This document shows positions 44,471-53,431 of a stretch of 64,000 nucleotides of DNA, piece by piece. The position numbers and the translations under genes were made by a program. Position 1 is the stretch's first letter. The number at the start of each line of letters is the position of its first letter. The stretch comes from an uncultured Pseudodesulfovibrio sp. (GTDB lineage: Bacteria > Desulfobacterota > Desulfovibrionia > Desulfovibrionales > Desulfovibrionaceae). The notes below the pieces were generated by a model. That model had not been told where the DNA came from and made no database searches. It saw only the letters and a program-made list of their open reading frames with translations. The stretch spans positions 1,116,001 to 1,180,000 of the forward strand of contig NZ_OY760059.1 of assembly GCF_963662885.1 (NCBI RefSeq). The letters run 5' to 3'.

Positions 44471-45709
44471 ATGGAAGAGCTGTTTATCCAGGACCCGGCG
44501 GTTGCCTCCGCCATTGCCGATGAGATCGAACGTCAGGTCTCCAAGCTGGAGCTGATCGCCAGCGAAAACTTTGTTTCCACTGCCGTGCGCCAGGCCCAGG
44601 GCTCGGTCATGACCCACAAGTACGCCGAAGGCTATCCGGGCAAGCGTTGGTACGGCGGCTGTGAGTTCGTGGACGAGGTCGAGGACATGGCCCGCGAGCG
44701 CGCCAAGGAACTGTTCGGCGCGACTTACGCCAACGTTCAGCCGCACTCCGGCTCCCAGGCCAACATGGCCGTGTACTTTGCGGCCTGCAACCCCGGTGAC
44801 ACCGTGCTCGGCATGGACCTGTCCCACGGCGGCCACCTGACCCACGGTTCCCCGGTCAACTTTTCCGGCAAGCTCTTCAACATGGTTCACTACGGCGTGG
44901 ACAAGGAAACCCAGACCATCGACTACGACGCTGTCGAGAAACTGGCCAAGGAACACAAGCCGACCATGATCATCGCCGGCGCATCCGCTTACCCGCGCAT
45001 CATCGACTTCGCCCGTTTCCGGGCCATCGCCGATGAGGTCGGGGCCAAGCTGATGGTCGACATGGCCCACATCGCGGGCCTGATCGCGGCTGGCGAGCAT
45101 CCGTCCTGCATCGAGCACGCCCACTACACCACGACCACGACCCACAAGACCCTGCGCGGACCGCGCGGCGGCATGATCCTCAGCTCCGACGATCTGGAGC
45201 AGGAACTCAACTCCAACATCTTCCCCGGCATCCAGGGCGGCCCGCTGATGCACGTCATCGCGGCCAAGGCCGTTGCCTTTGGCGAGGCTCTGTCCCCCGG
45301 TTTCGTGGAGTACCAGCAGCAGGTAGTCAAGAACGCCAAGCAGCTGGCTGCCTCCCTGACCGAGGCCGGTTACAAGCTGGTCTCCGGCGGCACCGACAAC
45401 CACATGATGCTGCTCGATCTGTCCGAGAAGGACTACACCGGCAAGGACGCCCAGATCGCCCTGGACAAGGCGGGCATCACGGCCAACAAGAACACCATCC
45501 CGTTCGAGACCAAGTCCCCGTTCCAGACCTCCGGCGTCCGTCTGGGCACCCCGGCTCTGACCACCCGAGGCATGATCGAAGAAGACATGATCGTGGTTGC
45601 CGAAGCCATCGTGGCCGCGCTGGACAACATGAACGACGACAAGACCCTGGCCAATATCGCCGAAGAAGTGGAAGAGTTCGCCCGCGAATTCCCGCTCTTC
45701 GCCTGGTAG
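44471..45709 (+). CDS. glyA: Serine hydroxymethyltransferase
   Basis: PLP enzyme (412 residues) that interconverts serine and glycine and loads one-carbon units on tetrahydrofolate. The PLP lysine is Lys226 in TTTTTHKTLRGPRGG, the family signature. SENFVS near 31-36 and GGHLTHG at 120-126 are also present. GAGG lies upstream of the ATG at 44471. In related genomes glyA is usually followed by the dCMP deaminase and ribD; here it ends in its own terminator, and those genes lie 20 kb to the left on the other strand. Confidence 0.98.
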   Translation: MEELFIQDPAVASAIADEIERQVSKLELIASENFVSTAVRQAQGSVMTHKYAEGYPGKRWYGGCEFVDEVEDMARERAKELFGATYANVQPHSGSQANMAVYFAACNPGDTVLGMDLSHGGHLTHGSPVNFSGKLFNMVHYGVDKETQTIDYDAVEKLAKEHKPTMIIAGASAYPRIIDFARFRAIADEVGAKLMVDMAHIAGLIAAGEHPSCIEHAHYTTTTTHKTLRGPRGGMILSSDDLEQELNSNIFPGIQGGPLMHVIAAKAVAFGEALSPGFVEYQQQVVKNAKQLAASLTEAGYKLVSGGTDNHMMLLDLSEKDYTGKDAQIALDKAGITANKNTIPFETKSPFQTSGVRLGTPALTTRGMIEEDMIVVAEAIVAALDNMNDDKTLANIAEEVEEFAREFPLFAW

Positions 45710-45736
45710 GCCTGGTTCGATACGCCTTTAAAAAAA

Positions 45737-45768
45737 CCCGGTCCGCGTTTGCGGACCGGGATTTTTTT
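45737..45768. terminator. Intrinsic terminator after glyA
   Basis: CCCGGTCCGC pairs exactly with GCGGACCGGG around GTTT, with a T-run of seven to the right and A-run to the left, so it can serve both glyA and the minus-strand dipeptidase. Confidence 0.9.
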
Positions 45769-45769
45769 G

Positions 45770-45846
45770 CCTCCGGCGGCCAGAGGGGGAACCTCTTGGA
45801 AGAGGTTCCCCCTCTGGACTCCCCCTCCAGAACTTTTTATTGCCGC
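45770..45846. repeat. Dispersed intergenic hairpin repeat, copy E
   Basis: The stem at 45780-45817 (CCAGAGGGGGAACCTCTT and complement) and the CTCCAGAACTTTTT flank are those of copy B (29780-29843), inverted. Both ends keep the CCTCCGGCGGCC / GCCGCTTCGCGG phrases of the family. Confidence 0.85.
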
Positions 45847-45869
45847 TTCGCGGGGTGTGTGAGGGCGGT

Positions 45870-46562
45870 TTATTGAATTGGGAAGTTGAAGTAGGTTTCG
45901 GGGTAAGGTTCTTCCCTGAGGGTGAAGTGCCACCATTCCGCTTCGTAGGGTTTGAAGCCGTGGCCGATCATGACGGCGCGGAGCAGGGCGCGGTTGGCCC
46001 GTATTTGTGGCGGGAAATCGGTGGCCTCGGGCCAGGACTCCAGGCCGAAGAAATCGAACGGGGTACCCATGTCCAGCTCCTGCCCGGTGGCCTTGTCCAC
46101 CAGGGTCAGGTCAACGGTGGAGCCGCGCGAGTGGCCGGACCGGGCCGCGATGTACCCGTCGCGGAACAGGTTGCGCTTGTCCACGTCCGGGTAGTGCGCC
46201 GCCTTGGTGCGGGTGTCCTCGAGGTCGGCGGCCCAGCGAACGAAGTGGTCCACAGCCCGCTGTGGACGGTAGCCGTCAAAGAATTTGAGCGACAGGCCGA
46301 ACCGTGACACTTCTGCCTGCACCGCTTTCAGAGCCTTGGCTGCCTCAATGGTCACCAACACCTTGGGGGCCTCGTAGCCGTCCACCCGCTTCCCCACGAA
46401 ATTGTCTCCCGTGTAGTATTTGACGTCGTAGGATGCGCTCGGCAGGAATTCGTTGAGCGTGACGAATCCCTCTGGCCGCTGTTCGGCAAACGCCGAAGCT
46501 GCGAGTAGAAGGAAAAGGAGGAAGGCGGGGAGAACGTTGAGCGTGGCGTGACGGTGTTTCAT
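45870..46562 (-). CDS. D-alanyl-D-alanine dipeptidase, VanX/DdpX type (exported)
   Basis: Zinc dipeptidase of the M15D family; a signal peptide (residues 9-26, ending SAFA) places it in the periplasm. In the 230-residue precursor zinc ligands His144 and Asp151 lie in SGHSRGSTVDL, and Glu209 plus His212 in EAEWWHF; FDGYRP near 95-100 carries the catalytic arginine. All active-site residues look intact. Rather than glycopeptide resistance, a periplasmic copy without vanHA usually recycles D-Ala-D-Ala from peptidoglycan (established for DdpX). It is last in a run of five minus-strand genes after ftsZ. Confidence 0.9.
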   Translation of the reverse strand: MKHRHATLNVLPAFLLFLLLAASAFAEQRPEGFVTLNEFLPSASYDVKYYTGDNFVGKRVDGYEAPKVLVTIEAAKALKAVQAEVSRFGLSLKFFDGYRPQRAVDHFVRWAADLEDTRTKAAHYPDVDKRNLFRDGYIAARSGHSRGSTVDLTLVDKATGQELDMGTPFDFFGLESWPEATDFPPQIRANRALLRAVMIGHGFKPYEAEWWHFTLREEPYPETYFNFPIQ

Positions 46563-46629
46563 GGCCGCCTTTTAGCTCCTTTCGAAGCGTAACGCCAGCG
46601 GGGAGCCCGGCAAGGCTCCCCGCCGAAGT

Positions 46630-47370
46630 TTACTGCAACGTCTGACTCAGGAACTGCGTGAACCGCGCCCAGGACTTCTCGTCGGCGTCCTTGCGGTAGC
46701 GGTCGGAGCCGAACACGGTAAAGGCGTGAGGTGCTCCGGAATAGGTGGTCATTTCGTGGGGTATGCCCGTAGCTTCCAGCTCTTCGGCCAGGGCCGCGAA
46801 CTGGGACATGGGCACAGACTGGTCCGCCGAGCCGTGGAAGACCAGAATGAATCCCTTGGTCATCTTGTAGTTCTGTCCTTCAGGTGTGGCCAGGCCGCCG
46901 TGGAAGGGGATGAAAGCCTTCAGGTCGGCGCCGGACCGGGCCAGTTCCAGAACCGCCGTGCCGCCGAAGCAGTAGCCCATGGCCACGGCGTTGGACAGGT
47001 TGGCCCCGAGGTCGGCGGCCTTGTTCATGCCGGCCATGAGCCGCGTTCTCATCATCTGCCGGTCGGCGTACAAGGCCCCTGTCAGCTTCTTCTTTTCCGC
47101 AGTCTCGGTGGGGCGCACGCCCTTGCCGAACAGATCAACGGCGAACACGGCGTAGCCCAGGTCCGCGAGCATCCCGGCCCGCTTCACCTCATAGTCGGTC
47201 AGGCCGTCCCAGTCATGGACCAGGATGACCAACGGTGCCTTGTCCGCAGGGCTGATGTAATATCCTTCAAAGGTCTGCCCGTTGACCTCATAGTCCACGG
47301 TTTGCCCGTTTGCGGCCAGGGCAGTGTACGGGATCAGCAGCAAAGACAATATGATGAAAAGTCTCTTCAT
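46630..47370 (-). CDS. Exported dienelactone-hydrolase-family protein
   Basis: A 246-residue protein with signal peptide (4-19, ending ALAA) and the alpha/beta hydrolase fold of the dienelactone hydrolase family. The triad is Cys134 in GYCFGG, Asp183 in GSADQSVP and His215 in GAPHAF. VHDWDGL near 51-57 gives the oxyanion segment. The Cys nucleophile is typical of the family. AAGGAG lies six bases before the ATG at 47370. The periplasmic location is unusual for classical dienelactone hydrolases, so the substrate is open. It lies between the solute-binding protein and the dipeptidase on the same strand. Confidence 0.88.
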   Translation of the reverse strand: MKRLFIILSLLLIPYTALAANGQTVDYEVNGQTFEGYYISPADKAPLVILVHDWDGLTDYEVKRAGMLADLGYAVFAVDLFGKGVRPTETAEKKKLTGALYADRQMMRTRLMAGMNKAADLGANLSNAVAMGYCFGGTAVLELARSGADLKAFIPFHGGLATPEGQNYKMTKGFILVFHGSADQSVPMSQFAALAEELEATGIPHEMTTYSGAPHAFTVFGSDRYRKDADEKSWARFTQFLSQTLQ

Positions 47371-47451
47371 GGTATGCTCCTTGGTTTGCATTGGGTCCAA
47401 TACCGGGAGAATACCACAAGTCGGGCGTCGGGTGTGAGGGAAATCGGAACG

Positions 47452-48216
47452 TCAGTACCGGGCTTCGATCCGCTGGATGGTGCCGTCGCCCTGCATATCC
47501 AGCAGGGCGTGGTCGATTTGGTCGAGAAGCTTGCGGCGTTTCGAGTTTTTGGGAAAGCCGATGAAGTTGTCGTCCTGCACGAACGGGGTATCCAGAATGA
47601 CGAACTGGTCGCTGTTCTCCATCAGCATGGTGTCCTGGGAGATGGTGAAGCGAACCGAGGCCTCGCCCGGACCGATCAGGGCCGCGTCGATGCGCCCGGC
47701 CAGGAGCATGCGCAGCCGGGAGATGGGGCCGGAGTCCTCGCTGGGGATGAATATCCGGCCCTTGGCCCTGTCGAACTCGTCGCCGTAGGACGCGCCGCGG
47801 GTGATGCCCAGGGTCATGCCCTTGAGGTCCTCAGGCTCACGGTAGGTAAACTCCCGTCCCTTCAGGACCACTATGCGCATCTCGTCCACATACATGACCT
47901 CGGAGAAGTCGAACAGAGACATGCGCTCCATGTTCTTGGACAGACCGAATATGCCGCCACGTCCTTCCAGAGCGCTCATGTAGGCCCGTTTCCATGGCAT
48001 GAGCCGGATATCGAAGGAAAGCCCGGTACGGGCCTCTATTTCATGCAGGATGTCTACCAGGACCCCCTTGGGGCGGCCGTTGTGCATCCACGATTTGGGC
48101 GGCTTGCAGTCATTGCCGAAGATAACGATGGGATTGGCGGCAAAGGCGGGGGAAGCGGAAACGACCAGGCTGGCGAGGATGAGGAGAAGTGAGGAGAGAG
48201 GAGTGAGAAGGCGCAT
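47452..48216 (-). CDS. Periplasmic solute-binding protein, family 3 (orphan copy 4)
   Basis: A 254-residue exported protein with signal peptide (6-26, ending PAFA). It begins IVIFGNDCKPPKSW rather than the YLTEE block of the 20-22 kb array, but shares the MPWKRAY motif (compare PWARAY) and the LKGMTLGITRG second lobe. It is therefore a more distant member of the same family. No permease or ATPase gene is adjacent. It begins 21 bases after the radical SAM gene ends and probably shares its transcript. Ligand unknown. Confidence 0.85.
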   Translation of the reverse strand: MRLLTPLSSLLLILASLVVSASPAFAANPIVIFGNDCKPPKSWMHNGRPKGVLVDILHEIEARTGLSFDIRLMPWKRAYMSALEGRGGIFGLSKNMERMSLFDFSEVMYVDEMRIVVLKGREFTYREPEDLKGMTLGITRGASYGDEFDRAKGRIFIPSEDSGPISRLRMLLAGRIDAALIGPGEASVRFTISQDTMLMENSDQFVILDTPFVQDDNFIGFPKNSKRRKLLDQIDHALLDMQGDGTIQRIEARY

Positions 48217-48237
48217 GCGTCGTGTCCTGTTTTGGGC

Positions 48238-49878
48238 TTATGATCCTGGTGGCGTCTCAAGTCCGCAGCCGGCACATTGAGCGCACCCTCGTGCCGAACA
48301 ACCCGGACTGACCTTGGCTTGCTTTGCACGTTCCCATTCTTTCCAAAGATACTCGCGTCTTACGCCAATGTCCACAACCTCCCACGGAAAGTTCTCATCC
48401 TGTCCCCTTTCACGGTCCAGGATACTCGCCGGATCACCGTCCCATTGCTTGAGCGCCTTTTTCCAGCCGCCGTGCTCAGCGGCCAGGAGGATGAATTCGG
48501 CCAGATCTTCGCCGCCGCGCGCGAGCAGTCCCTGGAGCCGGGCCTGGAACGGGTCGTCGTGCTGCAGGGTCACACCCTTGTAAGGCTTGGCCAGTTTCTC
48601 CAGGCCTTTCATGCGGGCGTTCAGGACGTCTTCGGTCAGCATCGGAGCCCACTGGAACGGGGTGAACGGCTTGGGGACCAGCGAGCTGACCCCGATCGTG
48701 ATGCGCATGAACTGCTTCTTGCGGCCACCGGGTTCCTCGCTGCGGATGCGCACGATCTCGGCCAGGAAATCGGCCAGCTCGGCGTAGTCCTCGTCGGTCT
48801 CGCCGGGCCAGCCCGCGATCATGTATATCTTGAGATGATTCACGCCGTACCGGGCGCACAGCCGGACCGCGTTGAGAAAGTCCTTGGGATCGAGCTTCTT
48901 GCTCATCATGCGCCGCAGCCGCTCGCTGGCCCCTTCCAGGGCAAGGGTGATGGTCCGGATACCCCGTTCGCGAAGGTAGACGAGCAGCTCCTCGGTGATG
49001 CCGTCGGCGCGCATGGAGGAGAGTGAAAATTTCTTTTTGCGTTCGTGCAGCCACTTGAGGAACGGGAGCAGCTCGGGCCAGTCGGTCAGGGCCGTACCCA
49101 CCAGTCCGACCTTGGGCGGGTCGGCCAGCTCCACGATGCGTTTGAGTTCGTCCAGCTCGGCATGGCGGGGAGGACGATAGATGTAGCCTGCGGCGCAGAA
49201 CCGACAGCCGTAGGGGCAGCCCCGGTTGACCTCAAGCAGCAGGGTGTCCCGGAATGCGGCCTTGCCCGAGATGAAGCAGGAGAAAGCGGGGTCGGTCAGT
49301 GGCCCCTGTCCGCCGGAAGTGATGCGTTTGACTGGCGTCCTGGACCGGCCCGGCGCGTAGACGCCGTCCATGTCCTTGACCGTTTCAAGGATGGTCTCCC
49401 TGTCCGCACCGTCGAAGACCAGAGTGCGCAGGGTATCGAAAAACTGGAGAAAGCGGTCATCGGCCTCGCCCACCCAGAAGATGTCCACGAACGGGGCGAT
49501 GGGGGCCGGATTGAGAAAGGCGACCGGGCCTCCGGCGATGACCAGGGGAAGAGATGGGCGTTCCGCCGCAAGCGGCGGAACGCCCGCTGCCAGGAGCGTT
49601 CGAGGGAGGCTGAGGAAGTCCTCCTCGAACGTAATGCTCCAGGCTATTACAGGGAATGAGGATAGTGGGCTCTTTGATTCGCGCGTACGGGGATCAACAC
49701 CCTCGGTGGTGCCAAGCTTGTCGGGAAAGACCCGCTCCACGGCCAGCCCGGGCGCTTCGGCCAGGGCCCGATAGACGGACTGCCAGCCGAGAGCGGACAG
49801 GGCCGCCTTGTCGCCTCCGGGGACGGCGAGCGCCACGGGCAGCCGTCCACCGAGGTCGGGAGCAGGGGGCTCCGACAC
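48238..49878 (-). CDS. Radical SAM protein, YgiQ-like/B12-binding-associated group
   Basis: A 546-residue enzyme. The first 150 residues resemble the degenerate B12-binding fold seen in this radical SAM group (VIAWSITFEEDFLSLPRTL, LVIAGGPVAFLNP, VFVGEADD-like). The [4Fe-4S] cluster motif CxxxCxxC lies at Cys221/225/228 (CPYGCRFC), and the barrel continues with LALEGASERLR and KIYMIAGWPGET. A cysteine-rich C-terminus (CSARGCAQCAGCG) may bind another cluster. The start is GTG at 49878 with no clear ribosome site, so it is uncertain. It lies 61 bases after ftsZ, a placement known from relatives. Reaction unknown. Confidence 0.88.
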   Translation of the reverse strand: MSEPPAPDLGGRLPVALAVPGGDKAALSALGWQSVYRALAEAPGLAVERVFPDKLGTTEGVDPRTRESKSPLSSFPVIAWSITFEEDFLSLPRTLLAAGVPPLAAERPSLPLVIAGGPVAFLNPAPIAPFVDIFWVGEADDRFLQFFDTLRTLVFDGADRETILETVKDMDGVYAPGRSRTPVKRITSGGQGPLTDPAFSCFISGKAAFRDTLLLEVNRGCPYGCRFCAAGYIYRPPRHAELDELKRIVELADPPKVGLVGTALTDWPELLPFLKWLHERKKKFSLSSMRADGITEELLVYLRERGIRTITLALEGASERLRRMMSKKLDPKDFLNAVRLCARYGVNHLKIYMIAGWPGETDEDYAELADFLAEIVRIRSEEPGGRKKQFMRITIGVSSLVPKPFTPFQWAPMLTEDVLNARMKGLEKLAKPYKGVTLQHDDPFQARLQGLLARGGEDLAEFILLAAEHGGWKKALKQWDGDPASILDRERGQDENFPWEVVDIGVRREYLWKEWERAKQAKVSPGCSARGCAQCAGCGLETPPGS

Positions 49879-49939
49879 GCCATGATACAGGGTACGGGTA
49901 CCTATGAGGGCACCCCCTTACACGCGCCGCATGACACGT

Positions 49940-51193
49940 CTAGTCCACGTTCTTGCGGATGAACGCGGGAACGTCGAGGTTGTCTTCCTCGAAGATGAAC
50001 TCCTCCTCGCCGGGACCGGCCACGGCGCGCTGGGAGACCTGGCGCGAAGGCAGTTCCGTGAGGTCCAATTCGCCGGCCTGCTTGCGCAGGTACGTCGGGA
50101 TGTTGCGGTCCTGGCTCAGGACACGCTGATGCCCGGCGCGGCGCGGCTGCTCGGCGGCTTTGCTGACACCACGGGGTCCGAGCAACAGCAGCTTCTGCTG
50201 TTCGGCCTTGGACAGGGCCGGTTCCGGCTCTTCCATGGCGGGCTCGATGCCCGTGGCGATGACGGTGATGCGCATTTCGTCGCCCGCGTCCGGATCGAAG
50301 ACCGTTCCGAAGAAGATCTCGGCGTCGTCGTGGGCTTCCTTGTAGATGATATCGGCGGCTTCGGAGACCTCGTCGATGAGCATGTCCGGGCCGCAGGTGA
50401 TGTTGATGAGCACGCCCTTTGCGCCCTCGATGGACACGTCCTCGAGCAGCGGGGAGGTGATGGCCTTCATGGCCGCTTCCTTGGCACGAGTCTCGCCGGA
50501 GGCGATGCCGGTACCCATGAGCGCCATGCCGGAGTTGGACATGGCCGCCTTGACGTCGGCGAAGTCCAGGTTGATCAGGCCGTGCACGGTGATCAGGTCG
50601 GCGATACCCTTGACCGCGTAGTACAGGACTTCGTCGGCCTTTTTCAGCATGTCGGAGAAGGACGCCTTCTTGGCGGCCAGCTGGAGCAGCCGGTCGTTGG
50701 GAATGGTGATGATGGAGTCCACCACGTCGGCCAGGGCGCGGGTGCCCTCTTCGGCCTGTTCCAGACGGCGTTTGCCCTCGAAGTAGAAGGGCTTGGTGAC
50801 CACGCCGACGGTCAGCGCGCCCAGTTCCTTGGCAACCTGGGCCACAACCGGAGCGGAGCCGGTGCCGGTGCCGCCGCCCATGCCGGCGGTGATGAAGACC
50901 ATGTCCGAACCGTCAAGAGCCTCGCGGATCTGGTCCATGGACTCCATGGCGGCGGAACGGCCGATTTCGGGGTTGGCGCCAGCGCCCAGACCCTTGGTCA
51001 GCTTCTCGCCGATCTGGATCTTGTGTTCGGCCAGAGACTTGTGAATGTCCTGGCTATCGGTGTTCGCGACGATGAACTTCACGCCCTTGAGCGCGGACTG
51101 GATCATGTTGTTGACGGCGTTTCCGCCGCCGCCACCGCAGCCCACGACCTTGATTTTGGCGTTGGATTCATGTTCGATTTCGAAATATTCCAT
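49940..51193 (-). CDS. ftsZ: Cell division protein FtsZ
   Basis: Tubulin-like GTPase that forms the division ring (417 residues). The GTP signature GGGTGTG lies at 106-112, and the T7-loop (NLDFADVKAAM) and globular domain end near 320. The linker is Arg/Pro-rich and variable. The C-terminal peptide DVPAFIRKNVD, which docks on FtsA and ZipA-like partners, is intact. It starts 65 bases after ftsA, with GGAGG before the ATG. It ends the classic ftsQ-ftsA-ftsZ order. Confidence 0.99.
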   Translation of the reverse strand: MEYFEIEHESNAKIKVVGCGGGGGNAVNNMIQSALKGVKFIVANTDSQDIHKSLAEHKIQIGEKLTKGLGAGANPEIGRSAAMESMDQIREALDGSDMVFITAGMGGGTGTGSAPVVAQVAKELGALTVGVVTKPFYFEGKRRLEQAEEGTRALADVVDSIITIPNDRLLQLAAKKASFSDMLKKADEVLYYAVKGIADLITVHGLINLDFADVKAAMSNSGMALMGTGIASGETRAKEAAMKAITSPLLEDVSIEGAKGVLINITCGPDMLIDEVSEAADIIYKEAHDDAEIFFGTVFDPDAGDEMRITVIATGIEPAMEEPEPALSKAEQQKLLLLGPRGVSKAAEQPRRAGHQRVLSQDRNIPTYLRKQAGELDLTELPSRQVSQRAVAGPGEEEFIFEEDNLDVPAFIRKNVD

Positions 51194-51258
51194 TTCAATA
51201 ACCTCCTCAGTTTTTTCCCTGTTGAGCGTTTCCCTGTATCCTCAAAATCACTTCCCGT

Positions 51259-52497
51259 TTATGCGATGTCCGAGAACCACTTCTTCATCCTGCCGACGAT
51301 GCGGTCGAAACCGGAATCGTCGCGGATCTTGAAGGGCCGGACCTTGTTGTGCAGTCCTTCCTCCTCGGCTCCATGGAGCAGAAGCCCCACGGCCGTGGCG
51401 TACTTGGGACTCCTGACCTCTTCGGCCAGGCCGCCGATGCCTTCGGCCGGAAAGCCGATGCGCACCGGAAGGTCGAAAATCTGTTCGGCCAACTCCTGCA
51501 TGCCGTCGATGAGCACGGTGCCGCCGGTCAGAACCACGCCCGCGGCGATCATGTTCTTGAACCCGGACTTGATCAGCTCCTGATCCACCAGGGCGAGAAT
51601 CTCCTCGCACCGGGGCTCGCAGATCTCGGCCAGGACGCGCTTGCTCATCTTGCGCGACTCGCGCCCGCCCACGCTGGGGACCTCGATGATCTCCTCGCTG
51701 GTGACCAGATCGGCCATGGCGCAGCCGTAGTCCATCTTGATCTTCTCGGCGGACATCATCGGCGTGCGCAGCCCGTAGGCGATGTCGTTGGTCAGGTTGT
51801 GGCCGCCCAGCGCCAGGACGCTGGTGTGCTTGATGGAGTCCTTGGAAAAGACCGCGATGTCCGTGGTTCCACCGCCGATGTCCACCAGAGCCACGCCGAT
51901 CTCGCGCTCCTCGGCCGACAGCACGGCCTTGGAGGATGCCAGGGATTCCAGGACGATGTTGGACACGTCCAGACCCGACCGGTTGCAGGAGCGGATGATG
52001 TTCTGGGCCGAGGTCACCGCGCCGGTGACGATGTGGACCTTCACTTCCAGCCGGACGCCGGCCATGCCCAGCGGATCGGCGATGCCGCGCTGGTCGTCCA
52101 CGATGAATTCCTGGGGCAGGGTGTGCAGCACCTCGCGGTCCATGGGGATGGCGATGGCCTTGGCGGCCTCGATGACCCGGTCCACGTCACGCTGGGTCAC
52201 TTCGCCGCCCTTGACCGCGATGACACCGTGGGAGTTGAAACCCTGGATGTGGCTGCCCGCGATGCCCGCGTACACGGTGCGGATGTCGCAGCCCGCCATG
52301 AGTTCGGCGTCCTCCAGCGATTTCTTGATGCACTGGACGGTCTTTTCGATGTTGACGACCACCCCGCGGCGCAGGCCGGTGGAAGGGGCGGTGCCGATGC
52401 CGATGATGTCGACGCCGTTGTCCGTGGCCTCACCGACCACGGTGCATATCTTGGTGGTGCCCACGTCCAGGCCCACTATGAGATCGTTTCTAGCCAT
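51259..52497 (-). CDS. ftsA: Cell division protein FtsA
   Basis: Actin-fold ATPase (412 residues) that tethers FtsZ to the membrane. It shows GLDVGTTKICTVVGE near the start, the 1C subdomain (VYAGIAGSHIQGFNS, TQRDVDRV), DIGGGTTDIAVF as phosphate-2, and LTGGTVLIDG as the adenosine motif. The last residues (GRMKKWFSDIA) form the amphipathic membrane-targeting helix. GAGGAGT precedes the ATG at 52497. All features of a functional FtsA are intact. Confidence 0.98.
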   Translation of the reverse strand: MARNDLIVGLDVGTTKICTVVGEATDNGVDIIGIGTAPSTGLRRGVVVNIEKTVQCIKKSLEDAELMAGCDIRTVYAGIAGSHIQGFNSHGVIAVKGGEVTQRDVDRVIEAAKAIAIPMDREVLHTLPQEFIVDDQRGIADPLGMAGVRLEVKVHIVTGAVTSAQNIIRSCNRSGLDVSNIVLESLASSKAVLSAEEREIGVALVDIGGGTTDIAVFSKDSIKHTSVLALGGHNLTNDIAYGLRTPMMSAEKIKMDYGCAMADLVTSEEIIEVPSVGGRESRKMSKRVLAEICEPRCEEILALVDQELIKSGFKNMIAAGVVLTGGTVLIDGMQELAEQIFDLPVRIGFPAEGIGGLAEEVRSPKYATAVGLLLHGAEEEGLHNKVRPFKIRDDSGFDRIVGRMKKWFSDIA

Positions 52498-52537
52498 ACT
52501 GACTCCTCGGTTGTTCCCAGTGAGATATTGTCGTGCG

Positions 52538-53431
52538 CTAGCCCGCTGCCGGGTCGTTGCGCTTCTGTATCCATATCTTGTCGCCGCTGGCCGCGATGAT
52601 GGAGGCCGCGTCGAATTCGTTGCGCCGCATGAGGTCGCGCCAGACCACCTTGAGCCGTTCCAGCTGGACCTCCCAGCGGTCCATGGACAGCTTCACGGTC
52701 AGTCCCTTGCCGTCCGCAGCGCCGTCCAGGTAGATCTCGATCTCGTGGGCGCTGGTCAGCTTGATCCAGGCGGCCTGCGCCTGGGTGAAGGGGGTCTGGT
52801 GGTCGGCCATCTTCTTGAGGATGCCGGAAAGAACTTCGGGGCCGTCGGACAGATCCTCGGCCACGTTCAGAATCGGAAGCGAGGCCTGTTCTCCCGGGTG
52901 CATGGGCGCGATGACCCGGCCGTGCGCGTCCGCGAAATACAATCCGTCACCCTGGCGCACCCAGAAGGCCGGGACCTTCTCCTGCACATCGATAAGCAAC
53001 CGGTTGGGCAGCTCGCGGCGCACGATAACCGAGTCGACCCAGGGGTTGGCGTCCAGGCGGTTCTTGACCTCGCCCACGTTCATGTCCAGGCAGTTCAGGC
53101 CGAGCTCCACCTGGGCGGTCTTGAGGATGGTGTCGTAGCTCAACCGGTGGTTTCCGGCCACGCGGATATCCTGAAGATCGAAATAGGGGTGGGCGGTGAT
53201 GTAGCGGTATCCGTAGAGCAGGCCCACGCCGAGCACGGCCACGATGGACATGGCCAGGCTGAACATGACCATACGGAACACCAGGCGGCCGGCTCCGGCC
53301 AGCTTTCGAGGAGATCGTCTGTCCGCCAGCAGAGGGTTGGCGGTTTTTCTGCGCTTGCGGGTGTTGCCGCGGGCAGTGCGCTTTCCGCCGATATTCAGGC
53401 GGCTCTGTTTGCCCATGGTCAGGGTGCTCAC
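52538..53431 (-). CDS. ftsQ: Cell division protein FtsQ
   Basis: Bitopic divisome protein (297 residues). A basic cytoplasmic lead of about 50 residues (RTARGNTRKRRKT) is followed by one membrane helix at 54-74, then the POTRA domain (about 83-152, FDLQDIRVAGNHRLSYD) and the beta domain that binds FtsB/FtsL. The start is GTG at 53431, overlapping the murB stop as GTGA, with GGAGG upstream. An internal ATG (53416) has no ribosome site. There is no ddl gene between murB and ftsQ. Confidence 0.93.
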   Translation of the reverse strand: MSTLTMGKQSRLNIGGKRTARGNTRKRRKTANPLLADRRSPRKLAGAGRLVFRMVMFSLAMSIVAVLGVGLLYGYRYITAHPYFDLQDIRVAGNHRLSYDTILKTAQVELGLNCLDMNVGEVKNRLDANPWVDSVIVRRELPNRLLIDVQEKVPAFWVRQGDGLYFADAHGRVIAPMHPGEQASLPILNVAEDLSDGPEVLSGILKKMADHQTPFTQAQAAWIKLTSAHEIEIYLDGAADGKGLTVKLSMDRWEVQLERLKVVWRDLMRRNEFDAASIIAASGDKIWIQKRNDPAAG

